From positions 1 to 45,348 of the forward strand of contig JBMHDM010000020.1 in the NCBI GenBank assembly GCA_049889395.1: DNA of 45,348 nucleotides, in the 5' to 3' direction. The translations under genes and the position numbers were made by a program. Position 1 is the stretch's first letter. Each line of letters begins with the position of its first letter. The stretch is from UBA3537 sp049889395 (lineage in GTDB: Bacteria > Bacteroidota > Bacteroidia > Flavobacteriales > Flavobacteriaceae). Shown in pieces: positions 15,328-22,648 of this stretch. The notes beneath the pieces are model-generated. The model was not told where the DNA came from. It saw only the letters and a program-made list of their open reading frames with translations, and searched no databases.

Positions 15328-17016
15328 TTATTTTCTATAAAACGTAGTTTCAAATTTAGAACTATTCCCGACATTATCCGTTACAATGATCTTTAAATTA
15401 TTTTTAACGTCTTCAACAATGCCATCGTTAAAGTCATGCGTTAATGTTTGTGTCTTTGGATCATACTCCATCAAAATCCACCTATCATTCACCGATGCGC
15501 TGTAATTTTTAATCCCAGAAATATTATCAGAAATTTTAATTTTTAAATAGCGGAAGTTACTCATCCAGTTACCATTGCTAAAATTTTTAGCCTCAATTTG
15601 TGGCCCTTCATTATCAATCCCGATGGAAAAAGTTCCGAAAGATTTTGTTTTTGCAATCAGTATCGATCCTCTTCGTTTTGTTGTTATAGGATAAATTTTT
15701 CCCCATTTTGAAACGCTGCCAATAAATAATTGTTGTTGAATCTCTGGCTTAAATCTGCTGGCATCAAATTTTATAGTGATGGATTTTTGAAGTGGAATAT
15801 TGGGGTAATGTAATTTCAAGGTGTCTTGATTTACATTAAAGTCCAAGAACATGTCATCATACAGCGTGTTAGAGGTAATATCAATTTTGTAGGGCTGTTC
15901 TTCAAGTGTTATTGAAGACGAAGCATCTAAAAACGTGTGAGTAGAGCGGATTGAGTCTGTTTGCTTCGGTACGAAGGACTTGCCCGAAATTGGAATATTT
16001 ATCGATGTTGTGTTGTTTTTGAAATCCTTAACCTCTACAACATAAACAGAATTTGTACTGTCTTTTACAGTTAATTGACCATTGTTTAATTGATATGTAA
16101 ATAAACTCAAGGGATTATTTTTTTCAATAAAAAGTTTCTGTATTCTCTTACGATTTTCTTTGAAATAGGCGTAATCTATGTATCGATTTAAATGTTTAGT
16201 TTCTGCGAAAGAAAATCGTTTAAAATCCACAACTAAAGATTTTTCTCCATTGAAAAAAGTTGAAATTAAACTGACACCATTTTTGTTTGATGCATAATCT
16301 TGCCTATCATTGGATACAATTCCAAATCCAATTTGACCACAGGCAATCACTGGATCGGCTTTGTAACTGCCGTCTGAAAGTTTTTGTAATCGTATTTGAA
16401 CTTTTGATGATTTTAAGTTAACATGACTTTCAACATTTAGTGGATAAGCGAACAAGTTATAAATCTCTGGTTTAGTCGTGTCTTTCACATCAATACCAAA
16501 CAACATAGGGTTAATTGGACGTTGATTTTTATCTCTGATCTCAAAATGCAAATGTGGACCCGAAGATCCGCCGGTATTTCCTGAAAAGGCAACTATTTCA
16601 TCTGTATCAATTTGTAGGTCATTTATACCGGGAAATAGCTCTATCTCAAAACGTTCCTTATTATATTGTTCGGCCTTAACATAAGACTCTATTTTGGCAG
16701 AAAATTTCTGTAAGTGCGCATAAACTGTTGTATAACCATTTGGATGGGTGATGTAAAGTGCTTTTCCATATCCATATCTTGATATTTTGATTCGACTAAC
16801 GTACCCAGAGGCAGCGGTATAAACTTTCAGACCTTCTTTTCCGTTGGTTTTCAAATCCAAACCAGAATGAAAATGATTTGATCTCAACTCTGCAAAAGTT
16901 CCCGACAAAACTAAAGTTTGTTTCAGAGGGCTTTTGAAATAAGTCTGTGGGTATGGCTCCTGTGCCATAGCGAAAACAAAAATAAAAAAGAATCCAACAG
17001 AAGTCCGAAATTTCAT
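15328..17016 (-). CDS. M23 family metallopeptidase (LytM-like)
   Basis: This 562-residue exported protein has a signal peptide (SVGFFFIFVFAMAQ). The LytM/M23 domain is N-terminal (about 35-170): H50 and D54 in HFHSGLDL, then GPHLHFEIRD with the HxH zinc and catalytic histidines, so the metal site looks complete. About 390 residues of beta-rich sequence without a recognised domain follow, ending in a segment with a possible Ig-like fold (ENISGIKNYSASVNDRW-like region). M23 enzymes cut peptidoglycan cross-links or act as periplasmic endopeptidases. ATG at 17,016 is chosen since a longer frame to 17,055 only adds residues before the signal peptide. Confidence 0.88.
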   Translation of the reverse strand: MKFRTSVGFFFIFVFAMAQEPYPQTYFKSPLKQTLVLSGTFAELRSNHFHSGLDLKTNGKEGLKVYTAASGYVSRIKISRYGYGKALYITHPNGYTTVYAHLQKFSAKIESYVKAEQYNKERFEIELFPGINDLQIDTDEIVAFSGNTGGSSGPHLHFEIRDKNQRPINPMLFGIDVKDTTKPEIYNLFAYPLNVESHVNLKSSKVQIRLQKLSDGSYKADPVIACGQIGFGIVSNDRQDYASNKNGVSLISTFFNGEKSLVVDFKRFSFAETKHLNRYIDYAYFKENRKRIQKLFIEKNNPLSLFTYQLNNGQLTVKDSTNSVYVVEVKDFKNNTTSINIPISGKSFVPKQTDSIRSTHTFLDASSSITLEEQPYKIDITSNTLYDDMFLDFNVNQDTLKLHYPNIPLQKSITIKFDASRFKPEIQQQLFIGSVSKWGKIYPITTKRRGSILIAKTKSFGTFSIGIDNEGPQIEAKNFSNGNWMSNFRYLKIKISDNISGIKNYSASVNDRWILMEYDPKTQTLTHDFNDGIVEDVKNNLKIIVTDNVGNSSKFETTFYRK

Positions 17017-17102
17017 AACAATGGTTGATGTGCTAATGTATAGAATAGCCAACAATTAACAAAGTATTTTAAGAAGTCAACTTGAAAATTATTGCAAAAC
17101 AA

Positions 17103-17133
17103 TTGTAAAGTTTGATGCGGAATGTTAAATTTG
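17103..17133 (+). promoter_or_regulatory. Promoter of the coiled-coil/zapA unit
   Basis: TTG (17,103-17,105), a 20-base spacer and TAAATTTG (17,126-17,133) form a complete Bacteroidota -33/-7 promoter. Transcription should start near 17,140, 18 bases before the ATG at 17,158. Confidence 0.65.
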
Positions 17134-17157
17134 TGAGGAAACGCATTGAAACTGTTC

Positions 17158-17448
17158 ATGAGCGATATCGAATCAGTCATCCAATCCATTGAGGAAAAAG
17201 TGTCAAGACTTTTGAAGCGTATGGAAAACTTAAATTCTGAAAATCAGCAAATTAAAGAGGAGCTAAATACGCTTAAGACACTAAATGAAAAACAGCAATT
17301 TTTGCTGTCAAAAAAAGAGGAAGAGTATAACGCTTTGAAAATTGCAGCATCAATGCTAGGCAGTAATGACAACAGACGGGCATCAAAGCTCAAAATAAAT
17401 GCTTTGATAAGAGATATTAACGATTGTATTGCCAGTTTATCTGAGTAA
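17158..17448 (+). CDS. Small coiled-coil protein upstream of zapA
   Basis: This 96-residue soluble protein is mostly one heptad-patterned helix (about 5-65: VIQSIEEKVSRLLKRMENL and onward), with no signal or membrane segment. ATG at 17,158 (MSDIESVIQ) is preferred to a TTG at 17,146. It is the first gene of a unit with zapA 10 bases behind it. Size, coiled-coil nature and pairing with ZapA suggest a divisome accessory role similar to ZapB, but this is inference; no ZapB sequence signature can be claimed. Confidence 0.7.
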   Translation: MSDIESVIQSIEEKVSRLLKRMENLNSENQQIKEELNTLKTLNEKQQFLLSKKEEEYNALKIAASMLGSNDNRRASKLKINALIRDINDCIASLSE

Positions 17449-17458
17449 ATTGGAACCT

Positions 17459-17761
17459 ATGAACGAGCTATTAAAAATTAAACTATCGATTGCCAATAGA
17501 GTCTATCCCTTGACAATTGCTCCCGAGCAAGAACAGGGACTTCGGTTGGCAGCTCAAAAAATAGAAAATACCGTTAAAAAACTCGAGCAAAGTTATTCTG
17601 TTCAGGACAAGCAAGATGTATTAGCCATGTGTACTTTACAGTTTGCTGCAAAATCAGAACAGAACACAATAAATAATAACAGTTTAAACGATTCTATAGA
17701 ACAACGGCTTAATGAATTAAACCGGCGTATAGAGTCAAGTTTAAACGATCACGTTCTTTAA
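17459..17761 (+). CDS. zapA: Cell division protein ZapA
   Basis: This 100-residue protein has the ZapA layout: a short beta-rich head (KIKLSIANRVYPLTIAPEQE), the segment LRLAAQKIENTVKKLEQ, then LAMCTLQFAAKSEQN and a C-terminal coiled coil (LNELNRRIESSL). ZapA binds FtsZ and bundles its filaments at the division ring. ATG at 17,459 (MNELLKIK) is chosen over an upstream start at 17,429 that would overlap the previous gene. The 6S RNA follows directly, an arrangement also known in gammaproteobacteria (zapA-ssrS). Confidence 0.9.
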   Translation: MNELLKIKLSIANRVYPLTIAPEQEQGLRLAAQKIENTVKKLEQSYSVQDKQDVLAMCTLQFAAKSEQNTINNNSLNDSIEQRLNELNRRIESSLNDHVL

Positions 17762-17777
17762 AATTCAATATTACTTA

Positions 17778-17946
17778 CTGCCTGTATTGGTCATTTTTTG
17801 ATAAACTCAACGAGAAATCTATAAAAAGGGTCCGTTTAAGTTGTTAAAGCAAGCTGCCCCGACGCAGATCCTTGATCAGCTTTTCAGCCCTAAATCCTGT
17901 TTTATTAGGAGTTTATACAAAACCCAGATCTATACAGGCTTTTTTT
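17778..17946 (+). ncRNA. ssrS: 6S RNA (SsrS), RNA polymerase regulator
   Basis: This gap between zapA and rny folds as a long irregular rod. Closing stem: GCCTGTAT (17,780-17,787) with ATACAGGC (17,932-17,939). Next stem: TTTTG and ATAAACTC (17,796-17,808) with GAGTTTAT and CAAAA (17,909-17,922, one bulged A). Then comes a large central bubble, whose 3' strand carries a small hairpin TCCT...AGGA (17,895-17,910). An AGGG/CCCT helix (17,827-17,830 with 17,888-17,891) and a terminal stem AAGCTG/CAGCTT (17,851-17,856 with 17,877-17,882) complete it. Closing stem, central bubble with 3'-strand hairpin, and terminal stem are the 6S architecture, which mimics an open promoter and binds sigma-70-type holoenzyme. 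The run of T after 17,939 would terminate it. Ends are approximate. Confidence 0.75.
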
Positions 17947-17967
17947 ATTAAACAAAACTATAAATTA

Positions 17968-19545
17968 ATGGATCAAAATATCATAATCATTGGAGCCGTA
18001 GCAGCAATTGTTGGCTTGGTTATTGGAAATCTAATAGCCAAAATGCAAGAGAAAAAAAATGCTTCTGAATTAACCAAAAATGCCAATCGTACTGCCAATG
18101 ATATCATAAACAAAGCCAAATCAGAGGCCGATAATCTCAAAAAAGATAAAATATTTCAAGCCAAAGAACGCTTTTTAGAACTTAAAGCAGAACATGAAAA
18201 AGTGATTTTGTCAAGAGATAAAAAAATGGCTGAAGCCGAAAAACGAACTAGAGATAAAGAATCACAGATATCAGCTGAATTATCAAAAAACAAGAAACTA
18301 TCACAGTCATTAGAGTCTAAAATTAATGATTACAATCAACGTATTTCGATACTAGAGAAACGCCAAAGCGAAGTTGAAAAGCTACATAAAAACCAAGTAC
18401 AGCAACTGGAGGTCATTTCTGGTCTTTCTGCTGATGAAGCCAAAACTCAACTGGTAGAATCTTTAAAAGCTGAGGCTAAAAATGATGTCATGAAATATGT
18501 TCAAGACAAAATGGAAGAAGCCAAATTTACTGCTGAACAAGATGCTAAAAAAATTATAATTAACACTATACAGCGTATTGGAACAGAGGAAGCTATTGAT
18601 AATTGTGTATCGGTTTTTAATATAGAATCCGACGATATGAAAGGAAGAATAATTGGTCGTGAAGGCCGAAATATTCGCGCCATTGAAGCTGCCACAGGGG
18701 TAGAAATTATTGTAGACGACACGCCAGAAGCAATTATTTTGTCTTGTTTCGACTCTGTTAGAAGAGAAATTGCAAGATTATCCCTCCATCGTCTGGTAAC
18801 AGATGGTCGTATTCATCCTGCACGAATTGAGGAAGTTGTTCGAAAAACCGAAAAACAGATTAATCAAGAAATTATTGAAGTCGGAAAACGAACTGTTATT
18901 GATTTGGGTATTCATGGTCTTCATCCAGAGCTTATTAAAGTCGTAGGTCGAATGAAATATCGTTCATCTTATGGACAAAATTTATTGCAACATTCTAGGG
19001 AGGTTGCCAAATTATGTGGGGTTATGGCAGCAGAATTGGGGCTAAATCCAAAGTTGGCCAAACGTGCCGGTCTGCTACATGATATTGGTAAAGTCCCTGA
19101 TTCAGAATCAGACATTGAAACCCCTCACGCCATTTTAGGCATGCAATGGGCAGAAAAATATGGTGAAAAAGAAGAAGTTTGTAATGCCATCGGAGCTCAT
19201 CACGATGAGATAGAAATGAAATATTTGTTATCGCCAGTGGTTCAAGTATGTGATGCTATTTCTGGAGCTAGACCGGGAGCCAGACGACAAGTTTTAGACT
19301 CCTATATCCAACGCCTAAAAGACCTAGAGGCCATTGCATTTAATTTTAAAGGCGTACAAAAAGCCTATGCCATTCAAGCGGGGCGAGAACTTCGAGTTAT
19401 TGTTGAAAGTGAACAAGTGAATGACGATCGCGCTAGTGAACTGTCCTTTGAAATTTCACAAAAAATTCAGACTGATATGACCTATCCTGGCCAAGTGAAA
19501 GTTACCGTAATAAGAGAAACCCGAGCCGTAAACATTGCCAAGTAA
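17968..19545 (+). CDS. rny: Ribonuclease Y
   Basis: A 525-residue membrane-anchored endoribonuclease that starts mRNA decay. Order of parts: an N-terminal transmembrane helix (IIIIGAVAAIVGLVIGNLIA, about 5-24), a long coiled coil (about 30-180), a KH domain with GRIIGREGRNIRAIE (GxxG loop, about 225-245), and an HD domain with H371-D372 in LLHDIGK plus the later AHHDE. Length and order match RNase Y of Firmicutes and Bacteroidota. ATG at 17,968 is used; an in-frame extension to 17,872 would run back through the 6S RNA and add non-family sequence. No TAnnTTTG box is seen between the 6S RNA and the gene, so its transcripts may come through the 6S terminator from the zapA promoter. Confidence 0.95.
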   Translation: MDQNIIIIGAVAAIVGLVIGNLIAKMQEKKNASELTKNANRTANDIINKAKSEADNLKKDKIFQAKERFLELKAEHEKVILSRDKKMAEAEKRTRDKESQISAELSKNKKLSQSLESKINDYNQRISILEKRQSEVEKLHKNQVQQLEVISGLSADEAKTQLVESLKAEAKNDVMKYVQDKMEEAKFTAEQDAKKIIINTIQRIGTEEAIDNCVSVFNIESDDMKGRIIGREGRNIRAIEAATGVEIIVDDTPEAIILSCFDSVRREIARLSLHRLVTDGRIHPARIEEVVRKTEKQINQEIIEVGKRTVIDLGIHGLHPELIKVVGRMKYRSSYGQNLLQHSREVAKLCGVMAAELGLNPKLAKRAGLLHDIGKVPDSESDIETPHAILGMQWAEKYGEKEEVCNAIGAHHDEIEMKYLLSPVVQVCDAISGARPGARRQVLDSYIQRLKDLEAIAFNFKGVQKAYAIQAGRELRVIVESEQVNDDRASELSFEISQKIQTDMTYPGQVKVTVIRETRAVNIAK

Positions 19546-19562
19546 TCAGATCGAAGAAGATA

Positions 19563-20462
19563 TTACCTAATTCGGGGATGAAATTTGTTCATGACATCCT
19601 TTAAATGGCTTTTGTCTAGATGCATGTATATCTCTGTTGTCGTGATGCTTTCGTGTCCTAACATCATTTGAATGGCCCGCAAATCGGCTCCATTTTCCAA
19701 CAAATGGGTGGCAAAAGAGTGCCGAAAGGTATGTGGGGAAATATTTTTTTGAATCCCGGCTTGCTGGGCTAAATTTTTTACGATAGTAAAAATCATAGCT
19801 CTAGTCAATTGTTTGCCCCGTTGATTCAAAAACAAGGTGTCCATAAATAAGGGACTAATATTTAAGGTTGATCGAAAGTTTTGACGATATTGATTGATAA
19901 ACTTTTTGGTGCTTTCTCCGATAGGTACAAAACGTTGTTTATTACCTTTTCCTGTAACTTTTATAAAATCTTCATCAAAAAATAAATCAGATAATTTAAG
20001 ATGTGTTAACTCACTGACTCTCAATCCACAACTGTATAATGTCTCGATGATAGCTCGATTGCGTTCTCCAAGGGGTTTGCTTAAGTCAATGGCTGTAACC
20101 AGACGGTCTATTTCTTGGGTTGACAGCGTATCGGGAAGTTTTCGACCAATTTTAGGCGCTTCAATTTGCTCTAGCGGATTGTCCGCTCTATAATTATCAA
20201 ACAATAAATAATCGAAAAAACTACGTAACCCAGAAATTACTCTCGATTGTGTTCGGGCGTTTGCAGATTTGGCCAATTCGTATAAAAATTGTTGCACGGT
20301 TTCGGAATCAATGTCTAGTGGCGCTGTAGTTTTATCAAGCTGCTCTAAGTGGCGAATTAGTTTTTGAACATCTAAACTATAACTAGCGATGGTATTATCC
20401 GAAAGACCGCGTTCTATCCTTAAAAAATGCTCAAAATCATGTAAGGCATTGTTCCACTTCAT
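19563..20462 (-). CDS. xerD: Site-specific tyrosine recombinase XerC/XerD
   Basis: A complete 299-residue Xer recombinase with an N-terminal SAM-like core-binding domain (about 5-90, with FEHFLRIERGLSDNTIASY) and a catalytic domain. The active residues are R148 (CGLRVSEL), K172 (GKGNKQRFVP), H244 and R247 (HTFRHSFATH), H270 (LGHES) and the nucleophile Y279 (TEIYMHLD). It resolves chromosome dimers at dif, together with FtsK, which is encoded 6 kb away. Bacteroidota commonly carry XerC- and XerD-like paralogs and this one looks closer to XerD, but the letter is not certain. Start ATG at 20,462 (MKWNNAL); a TTG at 20,468 is possible. Convergent with rny, 17 bases apart. Confidence 0.9.
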   Translation of the reverse strand: MKWNNALHDFEHFLRIERGLSDNTIASYSLDVQKLIRHLEQLDKTTAPLDIDSETVQQFLYELAKSANARTQSRVISGLRSFFDYLLFDNYRADNPLEQIEAPKIGRKLPDTLSTQEIDRLVTAIDLSKPLGERNRAIIETLYSCGLRVSELTHLKLSDLFFDEDFIKVTGKGNKQRFVPIGESTKKFINQYRQNFRSTLNISPLFMDTLFLNQRGKQLTRAMIFTIVKNLAQQAGIQKNISPHTFRHSFATHLLENGADLRAIQMMLGHESITTTEIYMHLDKSHLKDVMNKFHPRIR

Positions 20463-20580
20463 TGGCAATATTGTTTGTTTTCAGCAGCATTCAAAATTAC
20501 AAATATTATTTTGTCAATAGCTATTTTCAAGACTTGAAATGAATGGAACTATGATTTCAAGAAAATAAATGTCAAAACAA

Positions 20581-20612
20581 TTTGAAAAGACAAGAAAAGC
20601 CACTTATATTTG
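20581..20612 (+). promoter_or_regulatory. Promoter of tRNA-Ser
   Basis: TTTG (20,581-20,584), exactly 20 bases, then TATATTTG (20,605-20,612): a consensus Bacteroidota promoter. Predicted start near 20,619, about 5 bases before the mature tRNA. Confidence 0.75.
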
Positions 20613-20623
20613 CAATCTCTAAA

Positions 20624-20708
20624 GGAGAAATGGCAGAGTGGTCGAATGCGGCAGTCTTGAAAACTGTTGAGGGTCACACCTCCGGGGGTTCGAATCCCTC
20701 TTTCTCCG
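20624..20708 (+). tRNA. tRNA-Ser (anticodon UGA)
   Basis: An 85-base cloverleaf with acceptor stem GGAGAAA/TTTCTCC, anticodon stem GCAGT/ACTGT around loop CTTGAAA (anticodon TGA, reads UCA codons), a long variable arm (GAGGGTCACACCTC region) as expected for serine, and the T arm GGGGGTTCGAATCCCTC. The discriminator base is G, and CCA is not encoded. It has its own promoter upstream and a strong hairpin terminator 8 bases downstream. Confidence 0.97.
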
Positions 20709-20716
20709 CAAAAGAA

Positions 20717-20746
20717 AACCCACAATACAAATTGTGGGTTTTTTTA
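20717..20746 (+). terminator. Rho-independent terminator of tRNA-Ser
   Basis: AACCCACAAT (20,717-20,726), loop ACAA, ATTGTGGGTT (20,731-20,740), then T7: a perfect 10-bp stem with U tract. Confidence 0.9.
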
Positions 20747-20787
20747 TATTTAAAATTACAATAACTCATCAACACTATAAAATTCCC

Positions 20788-20795
20788 TACTTTTG
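20788..20795 (+). promoter_or_regulatory. -7 promoter box of the nitroreductase gene
   Basis: TACTTTTG matches TAnnTTTG, 15 bases before the ATG at 20,811, so the leader would be about 9 bases. No TTG is seen at the usual distance upstream. Its place just after a strong terminator supports a start here. Confidence 0.4.
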
Positions 20796-20810
20796 TAAAA
20801 AACACAATTT

Positions 20811-21443
20811 ATGAGTCTTATTGAAGCCCTAAAATGGCGTTACGCCACCAAAACATTTGATGACACTAAAATTATATCTCCTAATGATGTTGAAGCCCTA
20901 AAAGAAGGGTTTAATCTATCGGCGTCTTCTTATGGCTTACAACCCGTTCAACTGCTACTAGTCCAGAACAAAACCATCCAAAATGAATTGGTACCCTTGT
21001 CCATGAATCAAAAACAAGTCGCACAAGCCTCACACTTGGCTATTTTTTGTGTTAAAACTACATTGGACACCAATTATGTTATTGATTTTTTTGAACGAAT
21101 TAAAACCATTCGCCAAACACCGGATCATATTCTAGCACCTTTCAGAACACACATTATCGAAAGTTTTAAGGCCAAAACAGACAAAGAAATTCAACTTTGG
21201 GGTGCTAAGCAGGCCTACTTGGCTATGGGGAATCTTTTGGCAGTTTGTGCCGATTTGGGTATTGATGCCTGTCCCATGGAGGGTTTTGACCCCGATCAAT
21301 ATGATTCTTATTTCAAGCTACAACAAAAAGGTCTAAAATCCGTTTTGATTATGCCGATGGGGTACAGGGCATCAGATGACCCTTTTGCTGCCATGAAGAA
21401 AGTGCGCAAATCTGTCAAAGAATCTGTTACAGAAATTTTTTAA
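20811..21443 (+). CDS. Nitroreductase family protein, NAD(P)H-dependent
   Basis: This 210-residue FMN-dependent oxidoreductase of the nitroreductase fold (NfsB-like group) has the FMN-phosphate motif in the start (LKWRYATKTFD), SSYGLQPVQLLLVQ (the SxxxxQPW-type FMN block), and WGAKQAYLAMGNLLAVCADLGIDACPMEGFD, which is typical for NfsB-type enzymes. The end is GYRASDDPFAAMKKVRKS, the usual RKP-type tail. The physiological substrate is unknown; such enzymes reduce quinones, flavins or nitroaromatics with NAD(P)H in the cytoplasm. The DegT aminotransferase gene starts 2 bases after its stop, so the two are likely co-transcribed. Confidence 0.9.
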   Translation: MSLIEALKWRYATKTFDDTKIISPNDVEALKEGFNLSASSYGLQPVQLLLVQNKTIQNELVPLSMNQKQVAQASHLAIFCVKTTLDTNYVIDFFERIKTIRQTPDHILAPFRTHIIESFKAKTDKEIQLWGAKQAYLAMGNLLAVCADLGIDACPMEGFDPDQYDSYFKLQQKGLKSVLIMPMGYRASDDPFAAMKKVRKSVKESVTEIF

Positions 21444-21445
21444 TT

Positions 21446-22648
21446 ATGCCAGGATTTGAGTTATTTGGAGCGGCCGAACGTCAGGAGGTCAAAGATGTAT
21501 TAGATTCAGGTGTTTTGATGCGTTATGGATTTGATACTTTAAGACAAGGCCATTGGAAAGCCAAAGACATGGAGGCGGCCATAGCATCTCGTTTTGATGT
21601 GGCATATGCCCAATTGGTTAGTAGCGGAACTGCTGCGGTCAGTATGGCATTGGCTGCTGCTGGTATTGGCTCTGGTGATGAAGTTATTATGCCCAGTTTC
21701 ACTTTCGTTGCTAGTTTTGAAGCCATATTAATGCTAGGTGCCGTCCCTATTATTGTTGACATTGATAATACATTAACTCTTGATATTCAATCTGTTGAAG
21801 CGGCCATAACTTCAAAAACCAAAGCCGTAATGCCAGTTCACATGTGTGGCAGTATGGCCCATTTGGATGCTTTAAAATCTATTTGTAATACCAATAACTT
21901 ATTGCTTATTGAGGATGCCTGCCAGGCCATTGGCGGAACGTATAAAGGTCAAGCTTTGGGGACGATTGGCGATTTAGGATGTTTTTCGTTTGACTTTGTC
22001 AAAACGGTCACATGTGGTGAGGGTGGTGCCGTAATTACCAACAACGCTCAATACGCCAAGCACCTCGACCATTTTAGCGATCACGGTCATGACCATATTG
22101 GATCCAATCGTGGGGTGGAGGCTCACCCTTATTTAGGATATAATTTCAGAATTTCAGAATTGAATGCTGCTGTTGGTTTGGCTCAGTTTAGACGTTTAGA
22201 TGATTTTTTAGCCATACAAAAAAAACATTACACGATTTTGCGCCAACAGTTGGAATCAATTGATGGCGTTACCTTTAGATCTGTACCGGATGGTGGTGTA
22301 GAAAGTTATGCGTTTCTTAATTTCTTTTTGAAAGATTTAGATACTGCACGCGTTGTGAATCAGTCGTTTAGTGATAATGGCATCGATGTTTGTTTTCATT
22401 ATTATGACAACAATTGGCACTACATTCGCAAATGGGAACACCTAAAGAACAAAATAGCGTTGTATCCACTTTCTGAGGAAGTGAAAAAAGGATTAGATTA
22501 TTTGAAAAATAAAGATTTTTCAAAATCTGATGATTACATTGGAAGAAATATTTCCTGTTTGGTGAAACTATCTTGGACGGAAGCAGAGGTGTATCAACGG
22601 GCTAAAACAATGGCTGATTGCATTCGTAAAGCTTATTCTAATAGTTGA
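21446..22648 (+). CDS. DegT/DnrJ/EryC1/StrS family aminotransferase
   Basis: This 400-residue fold-type I PLP enzyme has VSSGTAAVSMALAAAGIGSGDEVIMPSFTF in its N-terminal third, the DACQAIGGTYKG block (catalytic D and ring-stacking region), and the Schiff-base lysine K186 in SFDFVKTVTCGEGG. HPYLGYNFRISELNAAVGLAQ completes the family pattern. DegT enzymes usually transaminate nucleotide-linked 4-keto sugars for polysaccharides or antibiotics, but no other sugar-nucleotide gene lies nearby, so the substrate is open. It follows the nitroreductase gene by 2 bases. Its last 11 bases overlap the end of the convergent ribB-type gene. Confidence 0.88.
   Translation: MPGFELFGAAERQEVKDVLDSGVLMRYGFDTLRQGHWKAKDMEAAIASRFDVAYAQLVSSGTAAVSMALAAAGIGSGDEVIMPSFTFVASFEAILMLGAVPIIVDIDNTLTLDIQSVEAAITSKTKAVMPVHMCGSMAHLDALKSICNTNNLLLIEDACQAIGGTYKGQALGTIGDLGCFSFDFVKTVTCGEGGAVITNNAQYAKHLDHFSDHGHDHIGSNRGVEAHPYLGYNFRISELNAAVGLAQFRRLDDFLAIQKKHYTILRQQLESIDGVTFRSVPDGGVESYAFLNFFLKDLDTARVVNQSFSDNGIDVCFHYYDNNWHYIRKWEHLKNKIALYPLSEEVKKGLDYLKNKDFSKSDDYIGRNISCLVKLSWTEAEVYQRAKTMADCIRKAYSNS

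Noticed and set aside
17872..17967. N-terminal extension of RNase Y starting inside the 6S RNA
   Set aside because: It adds 32 residues not found in the family and overlaps strongly paired RNA. ATG at 17,968 gives the usual membrane-anchor start.
21446..22648. Surface-polysaccharide gene cluster suggested by the DegT aminotransferase
   Set aside because: No glycosyltransferase, epimerase, dehydratase or polymerase gene lies near it; neighbours are a nitroreductase and ribB.
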